Shown here in pieces: positions 24,851 to 37,375 of a DNA stretch of 64,000 bases. Every line of letters starts with the position of its first letter. Position 1 is the first letter of the stretch. A program made the translations under genes and the position numbers. The notes beneath the pieces are model-generated. The model searched no databases. It was not told the origin of the DNA and saw only the letters and a program-made list of their open reading frames with translations. Source of the DNA: Sphingomonas endolithica (GTDB lineage Bacteria > Pseudomonadota > Alphaproteobacteria > Sphingomonadales > Sphingomonadaceae); contig NZ_CP103057.1 of assembly GCF_025231525.1 (NCBI RefSeq), positions 1,629,001-1,693,000 on the forward strand, in the 5' to 3' direction.

Positions 24851-25947
24851 GCCTCAGGCTGCTGCTCACCACCGACGCGGTCGGGGGGGTCTGGCAATAT
24901 TCGCTGGAATTGGCAGCAGCCTTAGCTTCGCACAATGTCGAGACGGTGCTCGCGGTGCTTGGGCCCCCGCCTTCGGCCGACCAGCGTCTCGCGCTGACCG
25001 AGCTCAGTAATGTCACGCTTATCGAGACCGGCCTGCCGCTCGACTGGCTGTGCGACGGGCCAGATCCGGTGCGTGCCGCTGGGGGTACGATCGCCGACCT
25101 CGCTGCCCGCGAGGGTATCGACCTGGTACAGCTTAACATGCCGACGCTCGCCGCAGATGCGCGCTTCACCATGCCGGTCGTCGCCGTGACGCATGGCTGC
25201 GTCGCGACTTGGTGGGCAGCGGCCCGCGGCGAGCCGTTGGCGCCTGCCTATAACTGGCACCGCGCGATGATGGCGCGCGGCCTAGCCGCCGCCGACCGCG
25301 TGGTCGCGCCAAGTCATGCCTATGCGGCGATCGTCGCTGCGGCCTATGATCTGCCGACCGAGCCGCACGCGGTGCATAACGGCCGCAGCCTTCCCACCCC
25401 TGCCCCGCTGCTGCCGCAACAGGACGCGGTGCTGACGGTCGGGCGGCTGTGGGATAGCGTGAAGAACGCACGCTTGCTCGATCAAGTGGCCGCCGGTCTT
25501 GCCGTACCGTTTCATGCCGCGGGAGCGGTGACCGGCCCGCATGGCGAGACGATCACGCTGACACATTTGCGGGCACTCGGCGAGATCAGCGGCGCGGCAC
25601 TGGCGGCGCGTCTGGCAGCGCGGCCGGTGTTCGTCTCCGCCGCCAGCTTCGAGCCGTTCGGGCTGGCGGTGCTGGAAGCCGCCGCCGCCGGTTGTGCGCT
25701 GGTGCTGTCCGACATCGCGACGTTCCGCGAATTGTGGGACGACGCCGCCTCGTTCGTCGCGCAGGGCGATGTCGCTGGCTACCGATCGGCGATCGAGCGG
25801 CTGGTGGGCGACCCCATGCTCAGGCAGTCGATGGGCGATGCGGCGCGCGTGCGTGCCGCCCGCTACACGCCGGCACGCACTGCAGCGGCAATGCACGCGG
25901 TATACGCCGAACTGGTCCCGGCATCCGCGCAGCAGGTTGCGGCATGA
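24847..25947 (+). CDS. GT4-type glycosyltransferase
   Basis: A 366-residue retaining GT-B glycosyltransferase. The N-terminal acceptor domain begins LLLTTDAVGGVWQYSLELA (5-23); the donor domain has VGRLWDSVKNARLL (about 198-211) and the GT4 motif SFEPFGLAVLEAAAAGCALV (about 267-286), where the two Glu residues bind the sugar nucleotide. It should add a sugar to a lipid- or protein-linked acceptor on the cytoplasmic face. GTG start overlaps the epimerase stop by 4 nt; its own stop overlaps the next ATG. Confidence 0.88.
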   Translation: MSLRLLLTTDAVGGVWQYSLELAAALASHNVETVLAVLGPPPSADQRLALTELSNVTLIETGLPLDWLCDGPDPVRAAGGTIADLAAREGIDLVQLNMPTLAADARFTMPVVAVTHGCVATWWAAARGEPLAPAYNWHRAMMARGLAAADRVVAPSHAYAAIVAAAYDLPTEPHAVHNGRSLPTPAPLLPQQDAVLTVGRLWDSVKNARLLDQVAAGLAVPFHAAGAVTGPHGETITLTHLRALGEISGAALAARLAARPVFVSAASFEPFGLAVLEAAAAGCALVLSDIATFRELWDDAASFVAQGDVAGYRSAIERLVGDPMLRQSMGDAARVRAARYTPARTAAAMHAVYAELVPASAQQVAA

Positions 25948-27050
25948 GAATCGTCTACTTCACGCACTCGCTGCAATCATGCTGGAACCACGGCAACGCG
26001 CATTTCGTGCGCGGCGTGCTGAGCGAGCTGATCGCGCGCGGCCACGACGTGCGCGTGTTCGAACCCGCCGGCAATTGGAGCCTGGCCAATCTCACCAGCG
26101 ATCACGGCGGCGGAGGAACCGCGGCGTATCGCGACGCCTATCCCGAACTTGCCTCGGTCAGCTACGCGGCGGATGCCGATCTCGACGCCATGGTCGATGG
26201 CGCCGACCTGGTGCTGGTGCACGAGTGGAACGAGCATGCGCTAGTCGCCGACCTCGGCCGATTGCGGGCACGCGGCGGCAGCTTCACCTTGCTGTTCCAC
26301 GACACGCACCACCGCGCGGTGAGCACGCCCGACGAGATGCGCGCCTATGACCTGTCCGGGTATGACGGCGTGCTGGCGTTCGGCGAGACGCTGTCGGACG
26401 TGTATCGCGGCTGGGGCTGGAGCGGTCGCGTTTGGACCTGGCACGAAGCGGCGGACACGCGGCGCTTCCGCCCGCCGCTGACCGAAGGCACCCGTACCGG
26501 ATTGGTGTGGGTCGGGAATTGGGGCGAAGGCGAGCGCAGCGAGGAGATCGAACGCTTCCTGCTCGCCCCCGCCCGCGATATCGAACTGCCGCTCGACATC
26601 TACGGCGTGCGCTATCCGCAAGAGGCGCAAGCGACGGTCGCGCGGTACGGCGCGCACTATCATGGCTGGCTCGCCAATGCCGCAGCACCGGCGATGTTCG
26701 CGCGTCACCTCGCTACGGTGCACGTACCGCGGCGCTATTACAGCACGATACTGCCCGGCATTCCCACGATCCGCATGTTCGAGGCTCTGGCCTGCGGCAT
26801 TCCGCTGGTGTCGGCACCGTGGGACGATGCCGAGCAGCTGTTCCGCACCGGCACCGACTATCTCCTCGCCGAAGACGGCGCGGCGATGACGCGTCAGCTG
26901 GCCGCGATCCGCGACGATGCGGACCTGCGCCGATCGCTCGCCACCCATGGGCTGGAGACGATCCTCGCCCGGCACACCTGCGCGCACCGCGTCGACGAAT
27001 TGCTGTCGATCGCCGGCGCGCTCCAATCACAAGAGAAGACCGCCCCATGA
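25944..27050 (+). CDS. CgeB-like glycosyltransferase 1
   Basis: A 368-residue GT-B protein related to Bacillus CgeB (spore-surface glycosylation). It starts MRIVYFTHSLQSCWNHGNAH with the family GN.H segment, and carries the donor-binding FEALACGIP near residue 279 followed by VSAPWDDAEQLF. The N-terminal domain resembles DUF3880 and the C-terminal Glyco_trans_1_2; no membrane segments. First of three related genes in a row, probably paralogues. The ATG overlaps the GT4 stop; a longer frame from 25692 overlaps the GT4 gene and is not used. Confidence 0.85.
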   Translation: MRIVYFTHSLQSCWNHGNAHFVRGVLSELIARGHDVRVFEPAGNWSLANLTSDHGGGGTAAYRDAYPELASVSYAADADLDAMVDGADLVLVHEWNEHALVADLGRLRARGGSFTLLFHDTHHRAVSTPDEMRAYDLSGYDGVLAFGETLSDVYRGWGWSGRVWTWHEAADTRRFRPPLTEGTRTGLVWVGNWGEGERSEEIERFLLAPARDIELPLDIYGVRYPQEAQATVARYGAHYHGWLANAAAPAMFARHLATVHVPRRYYSTILPGIPTIRMFEALACGIPLVSAPWDDAEQLFRTGTDYLLAEDGAAMTRQLAAIRDDADLRRSLATHGLETILARHTCAHRVDELLSIAGALQSQEKTAP

Positions 27051-28131
27051 AGATCGCCTTCTACGGATCGAGCCTGGTATCGTCCTATTGGAACGGTGCG
27101 GCGACCTATTACCGCGGCATCCTGCACGCGCTGGCGCGGCGCGGCTACGACATCACCTTCTACGAGCCCGACGCGTTCGATCGGCAGAAGCACCGCGACA
27201 TCGAGGCGCCTGACTGGGCGCGCTCCGTTGTCTTTCCGGCAACGATCGAGGCGGCACGCGCAGTGCTGGCCGAGGCGGCGGATGCCGATATCGTCGTCAA
27301 GGCGAACGGCGTCGGCATCTTCGATCGCGAACTGCTGGAAGGCGTGCTCGATCAGGCCGCGGCACATGCGCTGAAGATCTTCTGGGACGTGGATGCCGCC
27401 GCCACGCTGGACGAGATGCGCGGTGATCCCGGCCATCCGGTGCTGGGCGCACTCGACGAGCTCGATCTGGTGCTGACCTATGGCGGTGGGCCGCCGGTGA
27501 TCGACGCGTATCTGGGCTTTGGTGCCAAGGCATGCGTGCCGGTGTACAATGCGCTCGACCCATCGACGCACCATCCGGTGCCGCACGATCCGCGTTTCGC
27601 CTGCGATCTTGCTTTCCTCGGCAATCGCCTGCCCGATCGCGAGGCACGCGTAGAGGAGTTCTTCCTGAAACCCGCCGCCGCACTACCGAACCAGGAGTTC
27701 CTGATCGGCGGCAATGGCTGGGAGACGAAGGACATGGGGGCGAACGTGCGCCACCGTGGTCATGTCTATACCGCCGAACACAATGCCTTCAATTGCAGCC
27801 CGCGCGCGGTGCTGAACGTCGCGCGCGATTCGATGGCCCATATCGGCTTCTCGCCCGCGACGCGCGTGTTCGAGGCGGGGGGCGCGGCAGCCTGCCTGAT
27901 CACCGATGCGTGGGAGGGGATCGAGCAATTCCTGGCACCGGGTGCCGAAGTGCTGGTCGCGCGCGACGGGCAGGACGTGGTCGATCACATGACCGCGCTG
28001 ACGCCGGAACGCGCGCGCGCGATCGGCGAGGCGGCGCTTGCCCGCGTGCTGGCGGAACATACCTACGAACATCGCGCCGGGGCGGTGGACGCGCTGTTCC
28101 AGGTACATCGGCAGAAGGCGAGGGAGGCGGC

Positions 28132-28135
<4 letters not shown>
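27047..28135 (+). CDS. CgeB-like glycosyltransferase 2
   Basis: A 362-residue GT-B protein of the same family, beginning MKIAFYGSSLVSSYWNGAAT. The donor motif appears as FEAGGAAACLIT near residue 275, with the Ala/Cys order differing from FEALACG in its neighbour; substrate may therefore differ. It has the conserved late YRG and NCSPRAVLNVARDSM (about 248-262) segments. No membrane segments. Overlaps both neighbours by 4 nt. Confidence 0.85.
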
Positions 28136-30189
<2,054 letters not shown>

Positions 30190-30196
30190 CTAGCTG

Positions 30197-30296
30197 TTCC
30201 CCGGCGAAGGCCGGGGCCCAGTAGCGGCCAAGTCCATGGTATGCGTGCCGCTCATCACGACAACTTCTTCACCTGGGCCCCGACTTCCGCCGCGGA
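30197..30296. repeat. Palindromic repeats, family B, inverted pair
   Basis: Copies at 30197-30224 and 30273-30296 share the CCCCGG/CCGGGGCCCAG arms in opposite orientation and match those at 4816-4916. They mark the end of the rightward glycan operon, convergent with the ferritin-like gene. Confidence 0.65.
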
Positions 30297-30342
30297 GCGG
30301 ATCGGTCAGTCACGGCATAACCGCATCGCCCCCTCTCCGGAT

Positions 30343-30374
30343 AAAAAAAACCCGAGGCGCATCGCGCCCCGGGT
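30343..30374 (-). terminator. Intrinsic terminator of the manganese-catalase/ferritin-like unit
   Basis: On the minus strand an 11-bp GC-rich stem with one mismatch (from ACCCGGGGCGC, ATG-like loop, then GCGCCTCGGGT) is followed by eight T residues. It lies 28 nt after the stop of the ferritin-like gene. A textbook Rho-independent terminator. Confidence 0.9.
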
Positions 30375-30402
30375 CCCATCACGTCAGCAGAAGCTCCCGC
30401 GA

Positions 30403-30924
30403 TCAATGACCGGCGGTTTCACCCGCAGCGCGACGCTCGACATATTTCAGCGTGATCTCGGCATTGTGCGCGTCGACCCAGTCCGCCATGCGCTGCTCCT
30501 CGGTCAGCGATGCCTGCAGCAGCGGGGTGGCGTTGCTGAAACCGCCGGCCTCGGACAACGTGATCAGCGACTTGTAGCTTGCCGCCTCGAAATTCTCGAA
30601 CGCGAAGTTGGCAAAGCTGTTCTTCAGGATCTCGTCCGGCGCGAAGACGTGGGCCAGCGCCGCCATGTTGCCGGTAAAGGCCAAAGCTGCATCCTTCAGC
30701 GTCGAATGCGTTTCACCAAAGCCGTCGAGGATTTCCTCGACGCGGACGATCTGTTCCTCGGTCTCCTTGCGATGCTTGCGAAGCACGGCTTCGACTTCGG
30801 GGTAATGGGCGAGATGATCGATCTGACGGTCCATCAGGGCGAGTGCCTGATGTTCGACGCCGTGGACGTTCTTCAGGCCGGTGATGAACACGGATTGCAG
30901 TACGTCTTTGGATGGGGTGGCCAC
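30403..30924 (-). CDS. DUF892 (YciE-like) ferritin-like protein
   Basis: A 173-residue protein of the YciE/DUF892 ferritin-like four-helix family; residues 8-150 are entirely helical, with GLKNVHGVEHQALALMDRQ and RKHRKETEEQI carrying the His/Glu-type helix positions. These proteins bind di-metal sites and appear with manganese catalases in general stress regulons. The GTG start (30924) is preceded by AAAGG. It is downstream of the manganese catalase in the same direction with 96 nt between, separated by a hairpin at 30952-30977. Confidence 0.85.
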   Translation of the reverse strand: MATPSKDVLQSVFITGLKNVHGVEHQALALMDRQIDHLAHYPEVEAVLRKHRKETEEQIVRVEEILDGFGETHSTLKDAALAFTGNMAALAHVFAPDEILKNSFANFAFENFEAASYKSLITLSEAGGFSNATPLLQASLTEEQRMADWVDAHNAEITLKYVERRAAGETAGH

Positions 30925-30951
30925 GGTACAACCTTTCGATGGAGACGAAAC

Positions 30952-30977
30952 AAGGGGCAGGCCGAGACCTGCCCCTT
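30952..30977. promoter_or_regulatory. Hairpin between catalase and ferritin-like genes
   Basis: A perfect 10-bp stem (30952-30961 with 30968-30977) and a 6-nt loop, with no strong U-tract after it on the minus strand. It may attenuate or process the transcript so that less of the ferritin-like gene is made than of the catalase. Confidence 0.5.
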
Positions 30978-31020
30978 GCTCTAGATCAGGGAGCAGGCAA
31001 CCGCCCGCCCTCCTAACGGA

Positions 31021-31875
31021 TCAGGCGATCTGCTGTTCCTGCGCACCGCTATCCGGACGCGCCGCGCCCAGCACAGGCTCTTCGCCGAGCGGCTCGTTGC
31101 GGAACACGGTGAACTCGCCCTTGCCGTCCGGCGTGACGCCCGACGTCCAGGCGCCCTCAGGATACGTGCCATCAACCGAGGTCGCATAAAAATTGTAGTT
31201 GTTTTCCTGGTCTTCCATTTCCTGCGGGAAGCTGTTCGGGATCGGCAGATTCATTGCCTCGGCGCCCAATTCCTCGATGACCGCCAGCCACTGCTGCTGG
31301 TGCATCGTGTCGCGCGCGATCATGTAGTGAAGCATCTTCTTCATGCCCTCGTCATGCGCGGCATTGAACAGGCGTACCGCGAGCACGCGTCCGGTGCTTT
31401 CGGCCGCGACGTTGCAATACATGTCGGCAGCGACATTGCCGCTGGCATAGATGTGGCTCATGTTGAACGGCACGCCATCAGAATCCATCGGCATCGCCGC
31501 CATGCCCGACGACAGCAAATTCTTGTGGATAATGCCTTCGATGCTGTGGCGCGGGTTCTCGCCACCCATCACCGCGCCGACGATGCTGTCCTTGACGCCT
31601 TCTTCCTGCAAATGCGTCGGTGCCTTTTCCAGATTGAGTGCGACCGCCGTCGCGAGCATCTCGATATGGCCGATCTCTTCGGTCGCCGTATGCAGCAACA
31701 TGTCACGATATTTCGTCGTCGGCGCGCGATTGCCCCATGCCTGGAAGAAATATTGCATGCAGACGCGAATCTCGCCTTCCACGCCGCCGATCGCCTGCTG
31801 TAGCATGCGTGCGAACTGGGGATCAGGCTCGGTCACCTGGACTGGATATTGCAGCCGCTTGTCATGATAATACAT
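31021..31875 (-). CDS. Manganese catalase
   Basis: A 284-residue non-haem catalase of the ferritin-like fold with a dimanganese centre, converting hydrogen peroxide to oxygen and water. Visible ligands: Glu in GVEGEIRVCMQYFFQAW (about 32-48), TEEIGHIEML (about 65-74, Glu/His) and the later AAHDEGMKKMLHYMIARDTMHQ (about 172-193). Length and the aromatic-rich C-terminal lid match the family. CGGAGAA precedes the ATG by 5 nt. The promoter at 31915-31940 fits control by the EcfG general stress sigma factor. Confidence 0.93.
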   Translation of the reverse strand: MYYHDKRLQYPVQVTEPDPQFARMLQQAIGGVEGEIRVCMQYFFQAWGNRAPTTKYRDMLLHTATEEIGHIEMLATAVALNLEKAPTHLQEEGVKDSIVGAVMGGENPRHSIEGIIHKNLLSSGMAAMPMDSDGVPFNMSHIYASGNVAADMYCNVAAESTGRVLAVRLFNAAHDEGMKKMLHYMIARDTMHQQQWLAVIEELGAEAMNLPIPNSFPQEMEDQENNYNFYATSVDGTYPEGAWTSGVTPDGKGEFTVFRNEPLGEEPVLGAARPDSGAQEQQIA

Positions 31876-31914
31876 GTGCGTTCTCCGAAATGACTTGGAT
31901 GAGAGTTCGGACGT

Positions 31915-31940
31915 AACGCCTCAATGGCCGACAAGGTTCT
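31915..31940 (-). promoter_or_regulatory. EcfG-type general stress promoter of the manganese catalase
   Basis: On the minus strand AGAAC (31936-31940), 17 bp, then CGTT (31915-31918). This is one base from the EcfG consensus GGAAC-N16/17-CGTT. The predicted transcript would start near 31908, about 33 nt before the ATG at 31875. Confidence 0.6.
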
Positions 31941-31984
31941 CAAATTACTGTATAATCTAGATTAGTTAGGCTCGATAACTCGGG

Positions 31985-32650
31985 TTAGCGCGCTAGCGGT
32001 GAGACATCGTAATCGGCGAGCAAAGCCGCCACGTCGTCATAGATCGCGATCGCTCCCGCCTTCAGCAGCACCGCATCCGGAAACTTGCCCGAGCGCAAAC
32101 CGACTGCCGCGATGCCACATTTCGCCGCCGCCTCGATGTCGTAGGGGGTATCACCCACCACCAGCACCTCGTCGGGGCCTAGCGGCGTCACCTTGCTCAA
32201 GGCGGTCGCGAAAATATCCGGCGCGGGCTTGGTGTTGGCGACATCGTCGGCGCTGGTCGTCTCGCTGACCAGATCGCGCGCGTCCAGCAGGTCGAGATAA
32301 TGCTCCAGCTCCGGCGCCGACGCCGACGAGGCGAGCACGACCTTCTGCCCGGCGGCATGAGCGCGGGCGAGCAGATCGTGCGCCTCCGGGAAAGGCTGCG
32401 CGCGTTCCAGGAACTTGGCCTTGAAGATGTCGCCATGCGCATCGCCCAATGCTTCCACCGCATCGTCGTCGAGGTCGGGCAGCAACGTGGGCACGAGCAT
32501 GTCGGTGCCCTTGCCGATCTGATCGTGGATCACCTGCCGGTCGAACGTGGCGCCAATCCCGGCGAACGCCTCCTCCCACGCGATCACGTGCATGTCGTTG
32601 CTGTCGACGAGCGTACCGTCGATATCGAACAGGATGGCCTTGATCTTCAT
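31985..32650 (-). CDS. HAD-superfamily hydrolase, phosphoglycolate phosphatase-like
   Basis: A 221-residue HAD-IA protein. Motif I LFDIDGTLVDSN (6-17; both Asp present), motif II VLASSAS (about 109-115), the Lys in NTKPAPDIF (about 143-151) and motif IV VVGDTPYDIEAA (about 166-177). A helical cap lies between motifs I and II. Acts on small sugar or organic phosphates; substrate unknown. Start at 32650; the longer frame to 32833 overlaps the protease gene. Confidence 0.88.
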   Translation of the reverse strand: MKIKAILFDIDGTLVDSNDMHVIAWEEAFAGIGATFDRQVIHDQIGKGTDMLVPTLLPDLDDDAVEALGDAHGDIFKAKFLERAQPFPEAHDLLARAHAAGQKVVLASSASAPELEHYLDLLDARDLVSETTSADDVANTKPAPDIFATALSKVTPLGPDEVLVVGDTPYDIEAAAKCGIAAVGLRSGKFPDAVLLKAGAIAIYDDVAALLADYDVSPLAR

Positions 32651-32693
32651 GGATTTTCTCGCGCGGGGCTGGTGACCGACGCGGGATGCTGCG

Positions 32694-34013
32694 TCACTGC
32701 CTGAGCGAGTGGCGCTCCAGTAGGTTCCTGTCCGCCGCCAGATTGCTCGCAGGATCGGCGCCGGCACGCAGCAACGTCCAGCCGGCCGGCAGATAATCGA
32801 CCGACATGTAGAAATAGAAGGCGCACGACCCATCGCGGCGGTAGCTGCCGCCCTTCAGGATGCCAAAGGCCGTGGTACCGCTGAACACCGGCGAGCCGGA
32901 ATCGCCAGCATTGCAGGTCGGCCCGGCCACCGTCACCCAGGTCGGCAGGCACGCGCCGCCGCAGATATCCCCGGCGGGCGCAAAATCGGTCAGTTCCACC
33001 AGTGCGCAGCTATAGCCGGTGCGCTCGCCGCGATGGCAGACGAAGTCCCCGGCACGGGTCGCGGCGCGCGTACGCTGGCCGGTCACCGCGCGCAGCCGCG
33101 TCTTAGCGGTGTCGGCGTAGAAGGTGGGCGCGAGCGGCACGGCGCTGGCGTTGATCTGCACGTCGCGATAGCCCCAGCCCCATTGCCCGACAAAGGCCAG
33201 CGGCACGCTGCCGAGGATCGGATCGCGCAGGCTCAGATCGTCCAGGCAATGCGCCGCGGTGGCGACCGCACTGCGCACCCCGTCACCGACGGTGAAGCCT
33301 GTCGTGCAGACGTAGCGCTTGCCGTCCGCCGGGCTGACGCCCTCGACGCGCGCGCCGCCCGCCACGTCGAGATTCTTCTCCACCTGGTTGATAATGCGCA
33401 CCTGCACCGGCACGCCGGCGATCGCCTCGATCCGCTGCTGGATAGCGGCGACGCCAGCCCCGGCCTGCGCGCTGCCGACGATCACCACCAGTTCGCCGGT
33501 GCGCGGATCGAGCCCCAGGCCGGGAGGCTTGGGCAAAGCCGCGCGGATCGCCGCCTGGTGCCAGGTCATCGCCCACACCACCTGCTCGCGCGTGCCCCGC
33601 GCGCCCGTCTCGAACACGATCGGCACGGCAATGCCGCCCGTCCGCAGCTGCATCGCCGGCACCGGCACCTGCCCGGTCAAGTGGACGACGATACGATACG
33701 TAGGGCGATGTTCAACGACGATACCGGCCAACCGATCGCGATAGCGTTCGGCGAGGCGGTCGGTGGCCATGACGCTCGCCTGCTGCGCGGCAAGCCGGCG
33801 CGCCGCCTCCTCGGTCGCCACGCCGAATTGACGGGCATATTCCGCGCCGTCACGCGCCAGCGCCTCGGCCGCGCTTTCCATGACCGGCATCGCGGCCGGC
33901 GGACGGACGGCAGGCGCAGGCAAGCTCTGCACTGGCACCTGCGGCCCGACGGGCCGGGCTGACAGGATGGTCGGTGACAGGAGCATCAAGGCTCCGAGGA
34001 TTGCGGTTCGCAC
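32694..34013 (-). CDS. Secreted trypsin-like (S1) serine protease with long pro-region
   Basis: A secreted chymotrypsin-fold protease, about 439 residues from GTG 34013. A signal peptide (MRTAILGALMLLSPTILSA) is followed by a pro-region to about residue 210 that resembles those of alpha-lytic and streptogrisin-type proteases. The catalytic triad is visible as His in ATAAHC (about 251-256), an Asp probably in YRDVQI (about 282-287) and Ser in NAGDSGSPVF (about 371-380). Several cysteine pairs fit a secreted enzyme. An upstream TTG start (34082) would add 23 residues before the signal sequence and is less likely. Confidence 0.82.
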   Translation of the reverse strand: MRTAILGALMLLSPTILSARPVGPQVPVQSLPAPAVRPPAAMPVMESAAEALARDGAEYARQFGVATEEAARRLAAQQASVMATDRLAERYRDRLAGIVVEHRPTYRIVVHLTGQVPVPAMQLRTGGIAVPIVFETGARGTREQVVWAMTWHQAAIRAALPKPPGLGLDPRTGELVVIVGSAQAGAGVAAIQQRIEAIAGVPVQVRIINQVEKNLDVAGGARVEGVSPADGKRYVCTTGFTVGDGVRSAVATAAHCLDDLSLRDPILGSVPLAFVGQWGWGYRDVQINASAVPLAPTFYADTAKTRLRAVTGQRTRAATRAGDFVCHRGERTGYSCALVELTDFAPAGDICGGACLPTWVTVAGPTCNAGDSGSPVFSGTTAFGILKGGSYRRDGSCAFYFYMSVDYLPAGWTLLRAGADPASNLAADRNLLERHSLRQ

Positions 34014-34111
34014 GGCGGCGGCCCTACCAGCCGCGGCGCCGCTTGGCGAGAATTGTCGCCGCGATATTATGGGCGTGCGCAACTCTTTGACGGGCGAAAC
34101 ATTAGGGCCGC

Positions 34112-34855
34112 ATGATAGAGAACATCACCGGCAAGGTCGTCGTCATCACTGGCGCGAGTAGTGGTTTGGGCGAAGCGACGGCGCGGTTGCTGGCGGCCAA
34201 AGGCGCGAAGCTCGCGATCGGCGCCCGGCGGCGCGATCGGCTTGACGCACTGGCGGCGGATCTGACCGCTGGCGGTGCAGAGGTCGAGGTTCGCACCGTC
34301 GATGTGGTCGATCGCGCTGCCGTGCAGGCGTTGGTCGATACGGCGATCACGCGGTTCGGCCGCATCGACGTGATGATCAACAATGCCGGGCTGATGCCCA
34401 ATTCCCCGCTCGATCGATTGAAGGTCGAGGATTGGGAGCGGATGATCGACGTCAACATCAAGGGCGTCCTGTACGGCATCGCCGCGGTGCTGCCGATCAT
34501 GCAGGCGCAGAAATCGGGGCACGTCATCAACGTCTCGTCGGTCGCGGGTCACAAGGTGCGTCCGGGCAGCGCAGTCTATTCCGCGACCAAGCATGCGGTG
34601 CGGATCATTTCCGAAGGATTCCGCCAGGAAGTGACTCCGTTCGGCATCCGCACGACGATCATCTCGCCGGGCGCGGTGGCGACTGAACTGCCCGACAGCA
34701 TCACCGAAGCCGATGTGCGCGAGGCCGGCACGCCGTTGTTCAAGCTGGCCGTGCCCGCCGACACGTTTGCGCGAGCGGTCGCCTATGCGATCTCGCAGCC
34801 GGACGATGTCGATATCAACGAGATACTCTTCCGCCCCACCGCGCAGGAATATTGA
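34112..34855 (+). CDS. SDR-family oxidoreductase
   Basis: A 247-residue classical short-chain dehydrogenase. GASSGLGEA (13-21) binds the cofactor, NNAG (about 90-93), catalytic Ser in INVSSVAGH (about 136-144) and YSATKHA (Tyr/Lys about 154-158). SPGAVATEL fits the family's substrate loop. NADP preference is suggested by the basic GARRRDR after the second strand. It is followed by an aldo/keto reductase gene 38 nt downstream, likely in one operon. Substrate unknown. Confidence 0.92.
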   Translation: MIENITGKVVVITGASSGLGEATARLLAAKGAKLAIGARRRDRLDALAADLTAGGAEVEVRTVDVVDRAAVQALVDTAITRFGRIDVMINNAGLMPNSPLDRLKVEDWERMIDVNIKGVLYGIAAVLPIMQAQKSGHVINVSSVAGHKVRPGSAVYSATKHAVRIISEGFRQEVTPFGIRTTIISPGAVATELPDSITEADVREAGTPLFKLAVPADTFARAVAYAISQPDDVDINEILFRPTAQEY

Positions 34856-34893
34856 TCGCGCGGGCAGGCCGCCCGCTATCTACCGGAGTTACG

Positions 34894-35883
<990 letters not shown>

Positions 35884-35924
35884 GGCTCGCCCTCACCCCG
35901 TAATAAGAACAAGGCTTGTAGGGT

Positions 35925-37229
35925 TTATCCGTCCTGCCCCGCCGGCGCTCCCGGCGGGCGCCGGAACATCCGCTCGGCACGGGCGCGTTGACGGACGGCG
36001 TGGCGGCTGTCGGTCTCGTCCGGCGGGACGATCGGCACGGTCAGGCACATGCTCTGCGTCGGCAGCACATCGCGCCATTGCGAGATGAGCTTCTTGTAGG
36101 CCGTGCCGACGGGGCGGATGTTGCGATCAAGATCGTAGAGCCCGAGCGCGTTGACGTTGCCGTTTTGCTCGCGCAGCGCACTGTCCCAGTCGACCTGATC
36201 GGTCAGCGAGTACCAGGTGAAACCGACCATCGGCACGCCGTCGTTGCGGACGCGCAGCACGTTGGCCCACTCCTTCCACAACCAATCGACCGCCTCGGTA
36301 CCAAGCGGCCCCTGCACCAGATTGGTCTCGGTGTGCATCACCGGCAGGCGGTATCGGTCGTGATACTGGCGGGTGATCTCGCTATAGCCGAAGATCTCGC
36401 CGGAGGCGCGCGTCGCGCCGTCGTCGCGCACGCGATGCTCGTTCGTGACGTAGTAATCGTTGCCCATGATGCAGTGCTGCTTCAGGCGATTGTCGAGGAA
36501 GAAATGATATTCCGCGCGGGTCATGCCGTGATCGAGCAGGTATTCGTACATTTCGGAATCGACCCGCCGGCCATAATTGAGATCGAGCGACAGGAACCGC
36601 TGGGCGTTCATCACCTCGGCGGGCCGGATCGCCGCGGGGCTCTCGGCGTGGAAATACTCGGACGATTCGCTCTGCACGAAGATCGCGTCGGGCCTGATCT
36701 CCAGGATCGCGCACATGGCGAGGACGTTAGCCTTGACGATGTGCTTGAGCGCGGTGACGAACGCCCGGTCGCTACTCAGCTGCTCGTTCCACCAGCCGTA
36801 GCGCGCCGAGAAGGTGGCGCAGATGTACATCTCGTTGACCGGCGTATAGATCTGCACCCACGGGTAACGCACGGCAAAGGCGCGCGCATAATGAGCGAAC
36901 AGTTCCGGAAAGTCGGGGTTCTGGAAATCGCCGATCCAGTCGGGCACGCCGAAATGGCACAGATCGACGATCGGCACGATGTTGCGGCGCTTAAGGTCGC
37001 CGAAGGTAAGGTCGGCGAACTCCCAATCGTATTTACCGACGCCGGTCCATGTACGGTGGATCGGTGGGCCGTAGCGTAGATAGCCGATGCCCATTTCATC
37101 GACGAGTGCAAAATCGGTGCGCCAGTGCTTGTAATGGCCACAGCTGTCCATCTCGTCGACGCGGGTGCGGCCACCGTTGATCGTCGGCACGCTGTTCTCG
37201 ATCCCGGTCGCGAACATGAAGGTCGCCAT
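35925..37229 (-). CDS. Family 1 glycoside hydrolase-like protein
   Basis: A 434-residue TIM-barrel protein like GH1 beta-glucosidases. YLRYGPPIHRTW (about 49-60), acid/base Glu in YTPVNEMYIC (about 130-139), MHTETNL (about 310-316, putative nucleophile Glu) and GFTWYSLTDQVDWD (about 345-358) are visible. It lacks a signal peptide. It resembles the N-terminal half of the GH1/RmlD fusion at 13779-15980 in motif layout. GGAG precedes ATG 37229. Stands alone, convergent with the aldo/keto reductase. Substrate unknown. Confidence 0.85.
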   Translation of the reverse strand: MATFMFATGIENSVPTINGGRTRVDEMDSCGHYKHWRTDFALVDEMGIGYLRYGPPIHRTWTGVGKYDWEFADLTFGDLKRRNIVPIVDLCHFGVPDWIGDFQNPDFPELFAHYARAFAVRYPWVQIYTPVNEMYICATFSARYGWWNEQLSSDRAFVTALKHIVKANVLAMCAILEIRPDAIFVQSESSEYFHAESPAAIRPAEVMNAQRFLSLDLNYGRRVDSEMYEYLLDHGMTRAEYHFFLDNRLKQHCIMGNDYYVTNEHRVRDDGATRASGEIFGYSEITRQYHDRYRLPVMHTETNLVQGPLGTEAVDWLWKEWANVLRVRNDGVPMVGFTWYSLTDQVDWDSALREQNGNVNALGLYDLDRNIRPVGTAYKKLISQWRDVLPTQSMCLTVPIVPPDETDSRHAVRQRARAERMFRRPPGAPAGQDG

Positions 37230-37308
37230 CAAATTCTCCTACATAAAGGCCTTGCTCAACGCCGCAGCGGCGCGATCGACCCACGCCATGTTCGGCGTAC
37301 GCCCAAGT

Positions 37309-37333
37309 GGAACACTCCCCGCGCTGGATCGCT
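37309..37333 (+). promoter_or_regulatory. Possible EcfG promoter of the glutaredoxin gene
   Basis: GGAAC (37309-37313), 16 bp, CGCT (37330-37333), one base from GGAAC-N16-CGTT. It lies about 43 nt before ATG 37376. Short match; tentative. Confidence 0.35.
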
Positions 37334-37375
37334 TAAGCGCCCATGGGCACGTTTGCCCGATTTGGGAGTAATTGC

